Shown: one piece after another, positions 10,061-20,863 of the stretch
Position numbering within the stretch: position 1 is the stretch's first letter
Layout of the letters: each line of letters begins with the position of its first letter
Source: Cycas panzhihuaensis
Lineage: Eukaryota; Cycadophyta
DNA length: 64,000 nt
Assembly (NCBI GenBank): GCA_023213395.1
Contig: CM041465.1
Location: forward strand, 158,727,741 to 158,791,740
Direction of reading: 5' to 3'
Position numbers and translations under genes: made by a program
Notes under the pieces: model-generated
Databases searched by the model: none
Told to the model about the DNA's origin: nothing
What the model saw: only the letters and a program-made list of their open reading frames with translations

Positions 10061-10509
10061 TGTGTACTAAGTCATGATGAAGATGACCAGCCAATGAATA
10101 CAGCTACATACAGGCAATTGGTTGGAAGTCTAATATATCTCATCGCTACCAAACTAGACATTTCTTACTTAGTTGGAGTAATTTTCAGATATATGCAAGG
10201 GCCCAAGATATCACATTAGAATGCAACAAAGAGAATACTCAGACATTTAAAAGGAACAATAAACTTGGGTTTAAACTACACAAAGATCGATATCATACAG
10301 CTAATTGGTTACAGCGACTCAGATTGAACAGGTGATAGAGCTAACAATAAATCTACTACAAGATGCTATTTTTCCATAGGTTCAACAGTAATATCATGGA
10401 GCAGGAAAAGGTAGTCAACAGTTGCCTTATCCTCTATAGAAGATGAATACAAGCCAACAGTAAGTGCAACCTGTGAAGCCATCTAGATGAGACAGCTACT
10501 AAAAGAACT
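10004..10509 (+). pseudogene. pol: E2 RT thumb and RNase H, first part
   Basis: Starts with the TPME-type segment (CATPMERGC), then TYRQLVGSLIYLIATKLDISY. RNase H reads LIGYSDSD (10300), NNKSTTRCYFSIGSTVISW (10345) and VALSSIEDEY (10421), the D, E and D regions of copia RNase H. It breaks off in KELDLLR at 10509, where E3 is inserted. The rest of RNase H is at 22547-22792. Confidence 0.85.
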
Positions 10510-10514
10510 AGATC

Positions 10515-10871
10515 TGTTAAGGAACAAGAATTCATATATATATATATATATATTCTTATCTGCAGAATCTTTAACCATACACAGCAAACAAATAATGATA
10601 TACACAAAATACAAATGCATAGTACACAGGATTTAAATGGGAAACCCTTTCGGGAAAAAACCCGCCACAAAAGATCCTTTGGATCACATTGATTACACCA
10701 CTCCTTGAATTGATTGATATAGAAGGGCTCCAGAATATAAATATCCTTCTAAGAGGTGTCACCAGACAAGGGTTATGACCCTTCGAATATCTCGCACCTT
10801 TTCGATAATCACAATTTGCTAAACTACATTAACATTAACTAGTGGTTTAACAAACAACTACCACGTTAATA
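10515..10871 (-). repeat. E3 3' LTR
   Basis: 357 bp, on the + strand from TGTTAAGGAAC to CCACGTTAATA. It is longer than its partner mainly because of a (AT)n run at about 10535-10553. The adjacent purine tract AATGGGGGA (minus strand, about 10872-10882) is the plus-strand primer. Confidence 0.92.
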
Positions 10872-10880
10872 TCCCCCATT

Positions 10881-12114
10881 AATGTGAATGTGGGGAGCCT
10901 GCAACATGTAGTAGTTGGGTTATCACAAAGGTTGGGACTATCCGGCTACTTCTTTATCCTTGTCGATACATCCCCCCTCAAGGATAACATCTGTGAGTTC
11001 TATTCTAATATGCATCTTTGTGAATGGATCTTCAATAAGCAGCTTGATGAAGACGTCCACAAGCTGATATTCACTTGGATAATAGTCGACCTGCAGCTTC
11101 CCTGACTTGATTTGTTCACGAATGTAATGGTGTTGAATCTCGATATGGTTCGTACGCGCATGAAACTCTGAATTCTTCAACAAGCAAATGGTACTCTGAT
11201 TATTGACAAAAATAATCGAATGTCCATTTGAAACTCCAAGAAATTCTAAGAGACCTTGCAACCATACAACTTCCTTTGCACCAACACTGAGTCCTTGATA
11301 TTCCACCTTTGTAGAGGATAGCACCACTATTTGTTGCTTCTTCGATTGCCACAAAACAAATCCATTATCGACACCAAAGATGTATCCAACAGTGGATTTC
11401 CGATCATCAAAGTTTCCTCCCCAATTAACATCAGTGTAGCCATGCAACCTTATCTCTTCACCTTGACAATATATCTTCACCTGCAACCTTATCTCTTAAT
11501 GTGAATGTGGGGAGTCTGCAACATGTAACAGTTGGGTTATCAGAAAGGTTGGGACTATCTTGCTACTTCTTTATCCTTGTCGATACATCCCCCCTCAAGG
11601 ATAACATTTGTAAGTTCTATTCTGACACGCATCTTTGTGAATGGATCTTTAGTAAGCGGCTTGATGAAGACGTCCACAAGCTCATATTCACTTGGATAAT
11701 AGTCGACCTCCAACTTCCCTGACTTGATTTATTCACAGATGTAATGGTGTTGAATCTCGATATGCTTAGTAGCGCATGAAACTCTGAATTCTTCGACAAG
11801 CAAATGGTACTCTGATTATCGACAAAAATAATTGAATGTGAAACTCCAAGAAATTCAAGAGACCTTGCAACCATACAACTTCCTTTGCACTAGCACAGAG
11901 TCCTTGATATTCCACCTTTGTAGAAGATAGCACCACTATTTGTTGCTTCTTCGATTGCCACAAAACAAATACATTATCGACACCAAAGATATATCTAGCA
12001 GTGGATTTCCAATCATCAGAGTCTCCTCCCCAATTAACATCAGTATAGCCATGCAACCTTATCTCTTCACCTCGACGATATTCAACACCAAGATTGAATG
12101 TCCCTTTCAAGTAC
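10881..12114 (-). repeat. 617-bp tandem duplication of E3 RNase H and 3' end
   Basis: AATGTGAATGTGGGGAG occurs at 10881 and again at 11498, and the following 600 bp match closely. Copy 1 is 10881-11497 and copy 2 is 11498 to about 12114. The unit covers most of RNase H plus the short 3' untranslated part, so the element carries two RNase H ends in series. Confidence 0.9.
10938..11486 (-). pseudogene. pol: E3 RNase H, 3'-proximal copy
   Basis: An open frame of 182 codons with LHGYTDVNWGGNFDDRKST (first Asp), VLSSTKVEYQGL (Glu position), FVNNQSTICLLKN and HARTNHIEIQHHYIREQ, then a C-terminal VDVFIKLL tail (family: ADIFTKPL). It is intact only because it is a duplicate: the RT that should precede it lies beyond copy 2. 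The middle catalytic Asp (VDNQ) is Asn. Confidence 0.8.
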
Positions 12115-12119
12115 TTCAA
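11498..12119 (-). pseudogene. pol: E3 RNase H, RT-linked copy
   Basis: Starts MKYLKGTFNLGVEYRR at 12119, then LHGYTDVNWGGDSDDWKST and VLSSTKVEYQGL. After a frame change near 11870 it continues with IIFVDNQSTICLSKNSEFHA. Here the VDNQ Asp is retained, unlike in the other copy. It is contiguous with the RT upstream, so it is the original position. Confidence 0.8.
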
Positions 12120-13142
12120 AATCTGTTTTGTGGCAACCCAATGTGGCTCTTGAGAATTCTACATGTATCAGGAAACCAATCCAACTGCATAGGCGATATC
12201 TAGCCTGGTATGAGTCAAGTAGATTAGACCCCCTACCAACTGGTGATACATCGTTCCATCTACAAAGGGTTTGGCCATATCCTTTTGCAATCTTGCAACC
12301 TTTACACATGGTGTTAGAACTGGTTTACAATTCTACATCCCAAACTTCTCCAGTAGGTTCTTCATGTACTGCAACTACAACTGCAACAACACGATCCGAT
12401 CGTCCATCAGCTTGATTTGAATGCCCAGGAAGTAATGAAGTCTCACGAGGTCTATCATGTCAAAAGAAGCTCCCAAATTGGACTTGGCCTCTACAATAGT
12501 CTTATAACAATTCCCTTCGATGATTAAATCATCCACATACATCACAATAGCAACTATTGAGGTCCCCTTCCTTTTCACATACAAATTCAGGTTGAGATCA
12601 AAAACTATAAAGCCTTTAGCTTTTAACTTAGCATCCATCTTCTCATACCAAGCACGAGTGATTGTTTCAGGCCATTGAGTGATTTCTTCAACTGGCATAC
12701 AAGATGCTCCTGGCCTTCCTTAATGAATTCCAGAGGTTGCAACATGTATATCTCCTCATTTAGATTTTCATTAAGAAATGTGAACTTAACGTCCATCTGG
12801 TGTAACTCTTAACCATAAACAACTGCTAAGGAAATGATCAATCAAATCATTGTTATCTTGGAGACTGGTGCAAACGTCTCCTCATAACCAATTCCTTCTT
12901 TTTGTTTGAACCCGAGTAACAAGCCTGGCCTTGTACTTGTCCACCTCTCCATCGGATCAGAACTTACTCTTGTAGACCCACTTGCATCTAACAAGGTTCT
13001 TCGTTGGAGGGAGCGGAACTAAATCCCATGTATCATTCTTTATGAGCGAACCATACTCCTCTTCCATCGCAACTCTCCATTGTGGATCACCTTTCGCTTC
13101 ATCATATGAATCAAGATCACTGGAGTTGTTGGTGTCAACCAA
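12120..13142 (-). pseudogene. pol: E3 reverse transcriptase
   Basis: Blocks in order on the minus strand: YGSLIKNDTWDLVPLPPTKNLVRCKWVYKSKF (13060-12960; only partly quoted), a broken middle region 12950-12700, MYVDDLIIEG (about 12545-12515, polymerase centre intact) and RLHYFLGIQIKL. At 12300-12190 there are readings of the thumb (CKIAKGYGQT, then DIAYAVG in another frame). At least three frameshifts are needed. Confidence 0.85.
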
Positions 13143-13148
13143 CAGAGT

Positions 13149-13466
13149 TCAACTAGCATGTTGACTTCTTATTCTTCTCTCATCAGCAAGGGTATGCATC
13201 ACCACTCTAGAATCTTCAATCGTCTTCCTTGACCATAGTGGTATAGAAGGACCTATTGCTTGAGGTGCTTCTTCACGCGGTGGCTCTTCATTATTACTCG
13301 ACCCAACTTCCTCATGTATTCCAATGACTGGCTCATCATCCTCTTCACCTAATGAATCTAGGAATGGAAGTAGTAGGGGGTAAAAAAGCTCTTCTGATGA
13401 TTTTTCAGCATGATACGTCAATAACTCATCGAATTTTACATCCCGACTAATCACAATCTTTCTCCC
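13149..13466 (-). pseudogene. pol: E3 IN-RT linker
   Basis: An acidic, low-complexity stretch (EEDDEPVIGIHEEVGSSNNE) between the integrase tail and RT. It begins with the FDE-like segment VKFDELLTYH that normally follows the integrase C-terminus. Confidence 0.6.
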
Positions 13467-14446
13467 CTACGGATCCCACAGTCTATAAGCTTTATTTTGA
13501 TCACTATACCCCATGAAAATACACTTCAAACTTTTCCGATCCAACTTCTTGCGAATGTCGTCTAGGGTGTGTGCATATCCTATGTGCCCAAAAGTTTTCA
13601 AATGGCTAATGACAAGTTTCTGACCAATCCATTTTTCTTCGAGGGTCATGCAATGAAATGCCTGAGTGGGTACCCAACTCAAAATATAAATAACAGTCGC
13701 CACAGCCTCTACCCAAAACATGGTGGCAAGTTTTTAGAGTGCACCCTACAACTTGCCATCTCCATCATGGTACAGTTCTTCCTTTCAACAACTCTGTTTT
13801 GTTGTGGTATATACAAGACCGTAAATTCCTGCTTTATACCATGATCCTGGCAGAACTAATTAAATGCATGATTGTCGTACTCCTTCTCATTATCACTTCG
13901 TAATGTCTTAATCTTCTTCTCACTTTCATTCTCAACCATCACTTTCCAGTCACAGAAGCGATCAAACACATCTGATTTTTTTTTCAAAAAGTATACCCAA
14001 GCTTTCCTGGTGTAATCATCTACAAACACTAAGGTGTAATGAGCTTCTAATATTGAGGGGTTTGAAAGTGGATCCATTATATCTGTATGCACAAGCTCTA
14101 GCTTCTCCTTGACTCTCCAAGCATTATCCCGAGCAAAAGGATAACAATGATACTTTCCATAGATGCACCTTTCACAAACACCATCTGAGCATGAAATGGA
14201 TGGTAAACCATCCACCATCTTCAACCTCTTTAGCAATGCGATGCTCCTATAATTAAGGTGTCCTAGACGATCATGCCATAGTTTGCTCACATTATCAGCA
14301 CTAGCAATAAAGGCGTAAAATTTCTTTTGAAATTGAAACTTCTTAAACACCCAAAAGTTATCTCTGACCTTCTTAATAGCAATGACAGAGAAATTTTGCT
14401 TCGGTTCCTTAATTAAGCATCTATCATGGTATAGCTCCACCTTCAT
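13467..14446 (-). pseudogene. pol: E3 GAG-pre-integrase and integrase
   Basis: The N-terminal zinc domain reads LWHDRLGHLNYRSIALL...CERCIYGK (14275-14150). The core starts LELVHTDIMDPL (first Asp), then FVDDYTRKAWVYFLKKKSDVF and IKTLRSDNEKEYDNHAFN (second Asp, GGE replaced by EKE). A stop and a break of about 135 bp follow. The C-terminal part at 13721-13467 reads FWVEAVATVIYILSW and FGHIGYAHTLDDIRKKLDRKS. The catalytic Glu region is damaged. Confidence 0.85.
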
Positions 14447-14751
14447 ACCTTATTTGCAAATCTCTTGGGCTGAAAGTAAATTCAATTACATCTTGGGTAC
14501 ATAATATACACCTGTAAATTTATCACCTGCTAAAGAAACTTTGCCAACACCTTCCATTGGCAAGATGCAAGCATCTCCATGGATGATTTCCGCACCACTA
14601 TGATTTTCGTTCATTGTATCAAAGTTATGCTTTTAGTAAGAGATATGCTTTTGTGCCCTAGAGTCCAAAATGCAATAATCTCTCTGATTTAACTCAGTCG
14701 ATGAGGTTGTCGCTCTGACACAATGTGCAGCAATGCTCTTCCCTTTGTCAT
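14447..14751 (-). pseudogene. pol: E3 protease remnant
   Basis: The minus strand reads YCILDSRAQKHIS at about 14680-14640, the copia D-S-G-A block with Gly changed to Arg, and MEGVGKVSLAGDKFTGVYYVPKM further on (about 14560-14490; long reading not repeated here). The N-terminal side is cut at 14751 by the insertion of E4; the reading is resumed at 20073. Confidence 0.7.
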
Positions 14752-15395
14752 TGTTAGATAATGTGACAACAATGTTTTAGAGGCAAAAATTTTGATAGGT
14801 TGGCAGTGCGGTTCCGCGGGTGGATCCAAAGGGGGCAGGAGCCCCCCTTTGCCAAGGGTTGCAGGGGGTGCCAGAACCCCCCCTACAAAGAAGAGGTTCG
14901 GAGGCAATAGCCTCCAACTTAAAAAGCTAGCACTATAAAACATACTAAACTGTAAAGAGAATCAAGGTCGTTCATTCAAAATACCCCAGATTCTATGGTC
15001 AAGATTTGTGGCTTATATGACTCTCTCATATAGCCCGATTTAAGGTGTTTTTTCATTATGTTGATTGTATTCGATGTATTGGATGTACTGTGAGGAGCAA
15101 GGCGGCTGGTTGTTGTTGCTATGAGCATTCTAATACAGATTATGTACATTTCTCCATTCTTGGATAATAAAGATCGATGTCTTTCCTATGTGGATGTTTC
15201 CCTAGCATACTGCTAGGGTTTTACCACATTATATCTAGTGTATATGTGATGCTTTGGCTTTCTAATTTATTTATTGTATTATCTCTGGTGTAAGAACTTG
15301 TATGTTAAATTTCAGTTTCAATTCCTATAACTAGTTGCAAAATAGTTTGGATCTTGGTGGCAGTTTCTGGTTATTGGGACTTAGTTTTCTCAATA
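14752..15395 (+). repeat. E4 5' LTR
   Basis: 644 bp from TGTTAGATAATGTG to CTCAATA. It contains a GC-rich core at about 14805-14925 with alternating runs of G and C that could form hairpins. The remainder is AT-rich. Confidence 0.93.
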
Positions 15396-15396
15396 A

Positions 15397-15411
15397 GTGT
15401 TATCAGAGCCA
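15397..15411 (+). other. E4 primer-binding site
   Basis: GTGTTATCAGAGCCA, a tRNA-Met type PBS (usually TGGTATCAGAGCC) with one G-to-T change, one base after the LTR. Confidence 0.8.
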
Positions 15412-15467
15412 CTTTTATTTTTGTAGCAAGTTTGTGAAGATTTTGGTGTTGGCTTTTTCTGCACCAA

Positions 15468-16328
15468 ATGGCGAAATTGGCGAATAAAAAGTTTGAGGTG
15501 GAGAAATTCAATGGCAAGAACAACTTCGAGTTGTGGAAATTGAAAGCGTATGATGTTTTAGTACAACATGGATTGTATAGAACTTTGAAAGGTAAATCGA
15601 AGAAACCCACAGGGATGGACAATGACGAATGGGATGATATGGACAAAAGGGCTCTTAGCACAATACGATTGTGCTTGGTGGATGAAATTATGTTTAACAT
15701 TACAGCGAAGAAGACAGTAGTAGGATTATGGACCCAGTTAGAAGGCTTGTACATGACCAAATCAGTGATGAATCGAATCTACTTGAAAAGCCAACTGGAC
15801 TCATTGCGGATGAAGGAAGGTACAAAAATTCTAGATCATTTAAATGTTTTCAATACTCTTATTTGTCAGTTGGCTAGTATCGATGTCACAATTGAGGATG
15901 AGGACAAGGTTGTTACTTTGTTATGTTCATTACCAGAATTTTGGGATAATATTGTCATCTCAATTAGTTTCAGCACTACAGATGAATTAGATTATGATTC
16001 TGTTGTGAGTGCTTTGCTGACGGAAGAAGTGAGGAGGAAGTCCAGTCTTGAAACCTCCAGACCATAAACTATGAAAGCAAGGGACAAAACAATTGAGAGA
16101 GGACAAATCTCCAGGGACACATCGAGGTCAAAGTCAAAAGACAAGAAGAGTAAGCTCAGATGTTGGCACTATAATAAGACAAGTCACCTCAAGAAGGATT
16201 GCTACAAAAGGAAGGAATTCCAGAAAATGGAAGATCTTTCCAAGAAGGCTAATCGGGTCGAGTCGAATCAAGGTACGAATGATGATGTCTTGGTTGCTTG
16301 TAATATTTCCCATTATTATCATAATTAG
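15468..16328 (+). pseudogene. gag: E4 gag with degenerate zinc knuckle
   Basis: The ATG at 15468 begins MAKLANKKFEVEKFNGKNNF, a classic copia gag start. It is followed by LYMTKSVMNRIYLKSQLDSLRM and DELDYDSVVSALLTEEVRRKSS, conserved in the UBN2 family. A TAA at 16065-16067 interrupts the frame, which continues without a shift to a TAG at 16326. The knuckle CWHYNKTSHLKKDC has lost its second Cys (E7 keeps CWHCNKICHLKKDC). With one base change at 16065 the reading would be about 287 codons long. Confidence 0.88.
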
Positions 16329-17018
16329 TTATTGGATTCGGGTGCTTCACACCACATTTGTCCACACAAGAGTTGGTTTTCATCGTACCAACCTATTGAT
16401 GTTGATGATGTGCTTATGGAGAATGAAGTTTCTCGTAAGACAGTGGGCCTTGGTAGCATTAGAATTAAAATGTTTGATGGTGTAGTGAGAACATTAACTG
16501 AAGCTAGACATGTACCTAATCTAAAAAGGAATCTAATTTTCTTGGGTGAACTAGATTATGGTGGTTATAAATACACAGGTAATGAAGGAGTCTTGAAAGT
16601 GTCAAAGGGTGCCTTGGTTGTTATGAAAGCCCTAAAAAAGGAAACCTTTACATTTTGGTGGGAAGTACAAATGCCAACCATGCAGCTACAACATCAAAGA
16701 CTGCAGATGATCCAGCTCAATTATGGCATCAGAGACTTGGGCACGAGTGAGAGAGGACTTAAGGTGTTGATGAACCATAAATTGCTTCCTAATTTGCAGC
16801 TTTCAGATTTGAGATTTTGTCAAAATTGTATTTTTGGAAAGCAGTGGAGACTCAGGTTTAAAGTAGGGAGTCACACTAGTAAAGGTGTTATGGATTATGT
16901 ACATTCAGATGTGTGGGGACCAACCCCTACAATATCTTATGGAGAATCATTATACTTTGTCACATTTATAGATGATTACTCCAAAAAGGTATGGGTCTTT
17001 TTTGAAAAGGAAATCTGA
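16329..17018 (+). pseudogene. pol: E4 protease, pre-integrase and integrase start
   Basis: In the same frame as gag. The protease motif LLDSGASHHICPHKSWF is intact at about 16329-16380. The pre-integrase zinc domain reads RDLGTSERGLKVLMNH and FCQNCIFGK. The integrase core begins VHSDVWGPTP (first Asp) and FVTFIDDYSKKVWVFF. The frame is lost at about 17000, in a run of A and T residues, so Asp 1 and Asp 2 are in different frames. Confidence 0.88.
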
Positions 17019-17640
17019 AGTTTTTAGTGTGTTTAAGTAGTTCAAGGCTTTGGTTGAGAAGAGCACTGGTAGGTCAATCAAATGTTTAAGAACTGACAAT
17101 GGAGATGAGTTCAACTCCTTAGAGTTTGAGAACCATTGCAAAGAAGTTGGGATTGAAAGGCATAAGACCACTAGCTATACTACGCAGCAGAATAGCATAG
17201 TTGAGCGCATAAACATGACACTCTTGGAAAGAGCGAGAAGCATGCTGAGTAATGCAGGTGTGGAGCAGGGCTTATGGACAGAAGTTGTTCAAACAACTTG
17301 TTATTTGGTAAACAGGTCACCATCACTTGCAATAAACTGCAAGATTCCTGAAGAGGTATGGACTAGACATCCATATGACTGTTCAAATTTGAAAGTTTTT
17401 GTTGTGATGCTTATGCCTTGACTAGTAAAAGTCAACGTTCAAAGTTAGACCTGAAATCCAGGAGATATATCTCTGTTGGTTAATGGTGATAGAGATGGTG
17501 TGAAGGGATACAGGTTGTGGGATCCTACTGCCCACAAAATCACTATTAACAAAGATGTTGTGTTTGATGAATCTCCCTTTCTAAAATTAGACAGTGTAGA
17601 AGTTGAAGTGAAACAAGAGCAGAAAGTTGAACATTAATAG
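17019..17640 (+). pseudogene. pol: E4 integrase, C-terminal part
   Basis: CLRTDNGDEFNSLEFENHC holds the second catalytic Asp and NSIVERINMTLLERARSML the catalytic Glu (family NGIVERMN). LNRSPSLAI-like and GYRLWDPTAHKITINKDVVF follow, in more than one frame because of a shift near 17400 and a TAA at about 17480. Confidence 0.85.
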
Positions 17641-18560
17641 GTCAAGCTTGAGACCCAGCCATCTTTGGAAACAGAAGAGCAGGAAGATCTTTCTGAAGAT
17701 GAATCTGCAGCAGATTTACAGGAGTATGTGGACACTCCTCCACCCACTGTTAGAAGATCTACACGAGTCAGTCATCCACCTGAAAAGTACAACCCCTCTA
17801 TTTTTATTGCTTTGGTTTCTAATGATGGTGAGCCCACGTGCTATTAGGAAGCAGTAGATGATATCCATAGTGAGGGGTGGAAGAGGGCTATCCAGGAAGA
17901 AATAAATGCTTTGAAGAAAAATAATTCATGGGACTTGGTAGAACTTCCACGTGGTAGGAAGATTGTTGGTTGTAGGTGGGTTTTCAAGAAGAAAACAGAT
18001 GTTGATGGAAAGGTTGACAAATACAGGGCAAGACTGGTGGCTAAAAGGCTTTCACATAAAATAGGTATTGATTTTCATAAAATCTTTTCACCAGTTGTTA
18101 AACTTGCTTCAATTTGGGTTCTGTTAGCATTGGTAGCTTCTCTTGATTTAGAGTTGAAGCAATTAGATGTAAAAACAACTTTTCTGCATGGAGATTTAGA
18201 TGAGGAGATCTATATGGATCAGCCAAAAGGGTTTGTACAGGATGGCAGGAAAAAACTTGTTTGCAGGCTCAAGAAATCATTGTATGGCATGAAGCAATGA
18301 CCCAGGCAATAGTACAGAAAGTTTGAAGCCTTCATGGAGAGCCAAAATTTCAAAAGAAACGAGTATGATCATTGTGTTTACTTTAAATTCTTAGACAATG
18401 GCTTATTCATTATCTTGGTATTGTATGTTGATGACATCCTGGTTGCAAGCAAGAGTATGGCAGAAATCGACAAGTTAAAGACTCTATTGGCTAGGACTTT
18501 TGATATGAAAAATCTAGGAGCTACAAAACAAATCTGAGGCATGTAGATACATAGAGACAA
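17640..18560 (+). pseudogene. pol: E4 linker and reverse transcriptase
   Basis: An acidic linker (EEQEDLSEDESAADLQEYVD) is followed by STRVSHPPEKY, the usual lead-in to copia RT. RT blocks: NSWDLVELPRGRKIVGCRWVF, YRARLVAKR, LDVKTTFLHGDLDEEIYM, LVCRLKKSLYGMKQ, and YVDDILVASKSM at 18424-18459 with the polymerase centre intact. Stops at 17846, 18298, 18310 and 18535 are spread through one main frame. This is a fairly recent copy compared with E2 and E3. Confidence 0.88.
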
Positions 18561-19369
18561 TAAAAATGGTAAGCTATGGTTATCACAGGAGAAATATGTG
18601 GAGAAGGTGTTAACTAGATTTGGTATGGCAAATGTGAAACCACTTAGTATTCTGTTGGCTTCCTATTTCAAGCTTTCTTCGAGCATGAGTCCTAGTAGTG
18701 AAGAAGAAAAGGATTGTATGTCTCATGTACCTTATGCCAGTGCAGTAGGAAGTTTGATATATGCCATGGTACGTACAAAAACTGACATTTACATGCAATC
18801 GGTGTAGTTAGCAGGTTTATGGCAAATCCAAGAAAGAAACATTGGGCAGCAGTGAAATCGATGCTTCGGTATTTAAGAGGCACAAGTGACTATTGCATCA
18901 CCTTTGGAGGTACAGGTAATCAAGTTTGTGGATATGTTGATTCAAACTTTGCAGGCGATTTAGATAAGAGAAGGTCTACTTCGGGTTATGTGTTTACTCT
19001 TACAAATGGTCTGGTTAGTTGGATGTCAAAATTGCAGAGTACAATTGCATTATCAACTATAGAAGCAGAATATGTTGTTGCAGCACATGCTTGCAAGGTC
19101 TATTGGTTGAGCTTGGAAGGAAACAGAAAAAGGTAAAGGTATTTTGTGACAGTCAAAATGCCATTTTCTTAGCAAAGAATCTAGCTTATCATAGTAGGAC
19201 AAAGCATATTGCTCTTAAGTGCCATTTTATTATACAGGTTGTAGAAGCAAGTGGAGTGGCACATGAGAAGGTTCACACAAAACATAATTGTGCTGATATA
19301 TTCACAAAACCAATACTATTAGAGAAGTTCAAATGGTGCTTGACTTCTTTTGGTTTGCAGAAAAGGTGA
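18560..19369 (+). pseudogene. pol: E4 RT thumb and RNase H
   Basis: LSQEKYVEKVLTRFGM, then PYASAVGSLIYAMV. RNase H reads CGYVDSNFAGDLDKRRSTSGYVFTL (first Asp), TIALSTIEAEYVV (Glu), VKVFCDSQNAIFLAKN (second Asp) and HNCADIFTKPI near the end, with one frameshift near 19080-19130. The four catalytic positions seem to be present. Confidence 0.85.
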
Positions 19370-19417
19370 TGAATGGTCCAGGAAAGGTATCAGGTAAATT
19401 GTTGTCAAGGTGGAGAT

Positions 19418-20072
19418 TGTTAGATAATGTGACAACAATGTTTTGGAGGCAAAACTTTTGACAGGTTGGTAGTGCAATTTTCCCCCTCAACTTCCCTAGG
19501 GGGATCCAAGCGGGCCGGGAGCCCCCCTTGGTCGGGGGGTGCCCGAACCCCCCCGCCCCCACCGCAAAAAGGGGGTTCGGGGGCAGTAGCCCCCAACCCA
19601 AAAAGTTAGCACTATAAAACATACTAAATTGTAAAGAGAATCGAGGTCATTCATTCAAAATACCCCAGATTCTATGGTCAAGATTTGTGCCTTGTATGAC
19701 TCTCCCATATAACCCGATTTAGGATGTTTTTTCATTATGTTGAGTGTATTCGATGTATTGGATGTACTGTGAGGAGCAGGGCGGCTGCTTGTTGTTGTTA
19801 TGAGCATTCTATTACAGATTATGTACATTTCTCCATTCTTGGATAATAAAGATCGATACCTTTCCTATGTGGATGTTTCCCTAGCATACTGCTAGGGTTT
19901 TACCACATTATATCTGGTGTATGTGATGCTTTGGCTTTCTAATTTATTTATTGTATTATCTTTGGTGTAAGAACTTGCATGTTAAATTTCAGTTTCAATT
20001 CCTATAACTAGTTGCAAAATAGTTTAGATCTTGGTAGGAATTTTTTGTTATTGGGACCTAGTTTGCTCAACA
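19418..20072 (+). repeat. E4 3' LTR
   Basis: 655 bp, preceded by the purine tract AAGGTGGAGAT (19408-19417). It ends CTCAACA followed by the ATCAT duplication. The GC-rich core at about 19490-19600 contains a run of seven C next to CCCGCCCCC and GGGGGTTCGGGGGC. Confidence 0.93.
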
Positions 20073-20863
20073 ATCATCCTGGCTAACTTTGCATTTGTCA
20101 CATCTTTTGAACCAACAGTTCTTCTCTCTGTGACCATCATTTTTACAGTAGTTACATTTACCATTGAATTTTTCTTCTCCCGAGAACTTTCTCCAGATCT
20201 CTGTGTGAACTTCTCCTCCTAAACGACCTCTTTCCTTTGTGTCTTCATGGCTAAGGCCTAACTCGATTCGGAACCTCCAAGCATTCCATGGTGTTTCAGC
20301 TTGGCATCCTCTACTAGAATAAGGTGCTTAATACCATCAAAGGTATCTACCTCCATCACCTCATCTCTACCATATACGGTCTGAAAAGTGGCGAAAGCAG
20401 TTGGCAACTTTGACATGATTATCGCAAACAATAACACATCATCGATCGAATTTGGCTTTAATTCTTCTAGCTTGTTTCTCAAATCAGTAATCTTATTCAG
20501 GTAGGAACTGATGTTGATCTTATCATCTACACACGAATTGAGCAGTTCCAACATCAAGGCTAGACGTTTATTCATCTTCTTTTTCTCAAAAGTGTCACAC
20601 AATTTTGCCCAGATTTTGTCTAGTTCTTCCAGATTATGAACCACGGGCCTTTGGTCCAACGCCAATGACAGTTTCAACAATCCCACGGCCATAAACTCCT
20701 TCTCCTCAAGTCGTACTTGCTCTTTATGATCCAACAAAATTGCATCCACCTTAGCCTTAGTAATTCCCCAAAGTTAATTCATCATCAATACTAGCTCCAT
20801 GTTGGCCTTCCACTCGCTGAAATTATTGTCGTTGAAGATAACCTTCGACATCACATGCTCCAT
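20073..20863 (-). pseudogene. gag: E3 gag with zinc knuckle
   Basis: The minus-strand ATG at 20863-20861 begins MEHVMSKVIFNDNNFSEWKA, a copia gag start. The capsid core includes LEELDKIWAKLCDTFEKKKM and INISSYLNKITDLRNKLEEL. The intact CNYCKNDGHREKNC knuckle lies at about 20165-20110. In-frame stops are at about 20775 (TAA), 20258 (TAG) and 20220. The C-terminal end is cut at 20073 by E4, after which the protease reading continues at 14751. Confidence 0.88.

Larger units (their letters stand above)
14752..20072 (+). mobile_element. E4: Ty1/copia element nested in E3
   Basis: LTRs at 14752-15395 and 19418-20072 match well and have TG...CA ends. The flanks are GTCAT (14747-14751) and ATCAT (20073-20077), a five-base duplication with one change. 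It is 5.3 kb and holds a full set of copia domains. It is the youngest insertion of the nest and belongs to the same family as E7. Confidence 0.95.
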
